Assembly (NCBI GenBank): GCA_944384865.1
Contig: CALWVC010000114.1
Location: forward strand, 1 to 5,246
Direction of reading: 5' to 3'
Source: an uncultured Clostridia bacterium
GTDB lineage: Bacteria; Bacillota; Clostridia; Oscillospirales; Acutalibacteraceae
DNA: 5,246 nt
Shown piece by piece: positions 4,946 through 5,246 of the stretch (its first letter is position 1; every line of letters starts with the position of its first letter). Position numbers and translations under genes: made by a program. The notes under the pieces were generated by a model, which was given only the letters and a program-made list of their open reading frames with translations, was not told where the DNA came from and searched no databases.

Positions 4946-5246
4946 TTACGATTCGTCGTTTACCAGCTCAATATTGACGTTGCCGTTATTGCTGGACACA
5001 TTTAGCGTTTTTTCTCCACCGGTTTTATTATCCGGCAAATTGCTCTTGCCTTTTTTGATTTCTGATCGAATTGCAAAATCATCATAGCTTCCAATAACCG
5101 TTCCCTCAATATTTCCGTTTTTGACAGTTAGGCATAGAGCATTTCCTACCTCTAACTTTCCAAAGAAAATATTTCCTCCGTTAGAAGAAATATTTATACT
5201 TCCGGTTACAGCCAATGCAGAAAGAGTGATGTTCTCGTTTGTTGTA
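4946..5246 (-). CDS. DUF4097-type beta-strand-repeat protein, C-terminal part (5' end beyond the right edge)
   Basis: The frame is open from the right edge of the window, so the TTG at 5215 need not be the start; about 99 residues are visible before the TAA at 4946. The sequence consists of short repeated beta-strands with Asn-Gly turns: GSINISSNGGNI, LTVKNGNIEGTV, and LNVSSNNGNVNIEL near the end. GSYDDFAI and KGKSNLP complete the usual DUF4097 C-terminal pattern. Such domains form a right-handed beta-solenoid-like fold and are found in cell-envelope proteins of Firmicutes, often next to membrane proteins or two-component/PspC-type stress genes. No biochemical role is established. The N-terminal part, including any signal peptide or membrane anchor, is not visible. 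Transcription probably ends at the hairpin at 4693-4730. Confidence 0.75.
   Translation of the reverse strand, partial: TTNENITLSALAVTGSINISSNGGNIFFGKLEVGNALCLTVKNGNIEGTVIGSYDDFAIRSEIKKGKSNLPDNKTGGEKTLNVSSNNGNVNIELVNDES

Noticed and set aside
4792..4977. A 61-codon plus-strand open frame across the intergenic region.
   Set aside because: It overlaps the end of the DUF4097 gene, lacks a ribosome binding site, and shows no recognisable protein pattern. The frame from the ATG at 4785 has better signals.
1..5246. CRISPR array, tRNA, rRNA, riboswitch or complete insertion sequence.
   Set aside because: No regularly spaced repeats, no cloverleaf or conserved RNA core, no transposase and no terminal repeats flanked by target duplications were seen.

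Overview
The window looks like a piece of a fermentative, plant-polysaccharide-degrading Firmicute, most likely Clostridia (Oscillospiraceae/Lachnospiraceae-like gut or rumen type). The reasons are a secreted glycoside hydrolase family 5 cellulase, AT-rich intergenic DNA, GGAGG-type ribosome binding sites, frequent TTG/GTG starts, a DUF4097 protein, and a DXS-like protein of the type I associate with Clostridia and lactobacilli. This placement is inference, not a database match. Every well-supported gene is on the minus strand, so the window reads right to left.

From right to left: (1) the C-terminal ~99 codons of a DUF4097-type beta-strand-repeat protein (4946-5246, 5' end outside the window). 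(2) A 422-base gap (4524-4945) with a strong terminator hairpin (about 4693-4730), an imperfect inverted repeat (4630-4683), a possible 25-codon plus-strand ORF, and the promoter/operator of the next gene. (3) A compact three-gene operon: a MerR regulator of the AdhR/NmlR type with Cys52 (4143-4523, TTG start), a DXS-like thiamine-diphosphate enzyme (2386-4140, starting 2 nt after the regulator's stop), and an iron-sulfur flavoprotein/NADPH-dependent FMN reductase (1828-2367, GTG start, 18 nt further on). (4) A 130-base gap and a membrane-anchored calcineurin-type metallophosphoesterase (606-1697). (5) A 222-base AT-rich regulatory region with a perfect 14-bp palindrome and a promoter. (6) The start of a secreted GH5 endoglucanase (1-383, 3' end outside the window).

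The most interesting part is the three-gene operon. Its promoter, TTGACT-N19-TATAAT, has the over-long 19-bp spacer typical of MerR-activated promoters, with a GAGT-N2-ACTC dyad centred in the spacer. The regulator has the single cysteine at position 52 that in Bacillus subtilis AdhR senses carbonyl electrophiles. The DXS-like enzyme keeps the ThDP-binding and catalytic residues. By a gap-free motif alignment from memory, however, it has lost two arginines and an aspartate that line the glyceraldehyde-3-phosphate pocket in true DXS. Together with the Fe-S flavoprotein this suggests an aldehyde-responsive operon whose carboligase condenses pyruvate (or a similar donor) with a non-phosphorylated aldehyde. 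That is a hypothesis. The motifs, promoter geometry and gene spacing can be read directly from the sequence.
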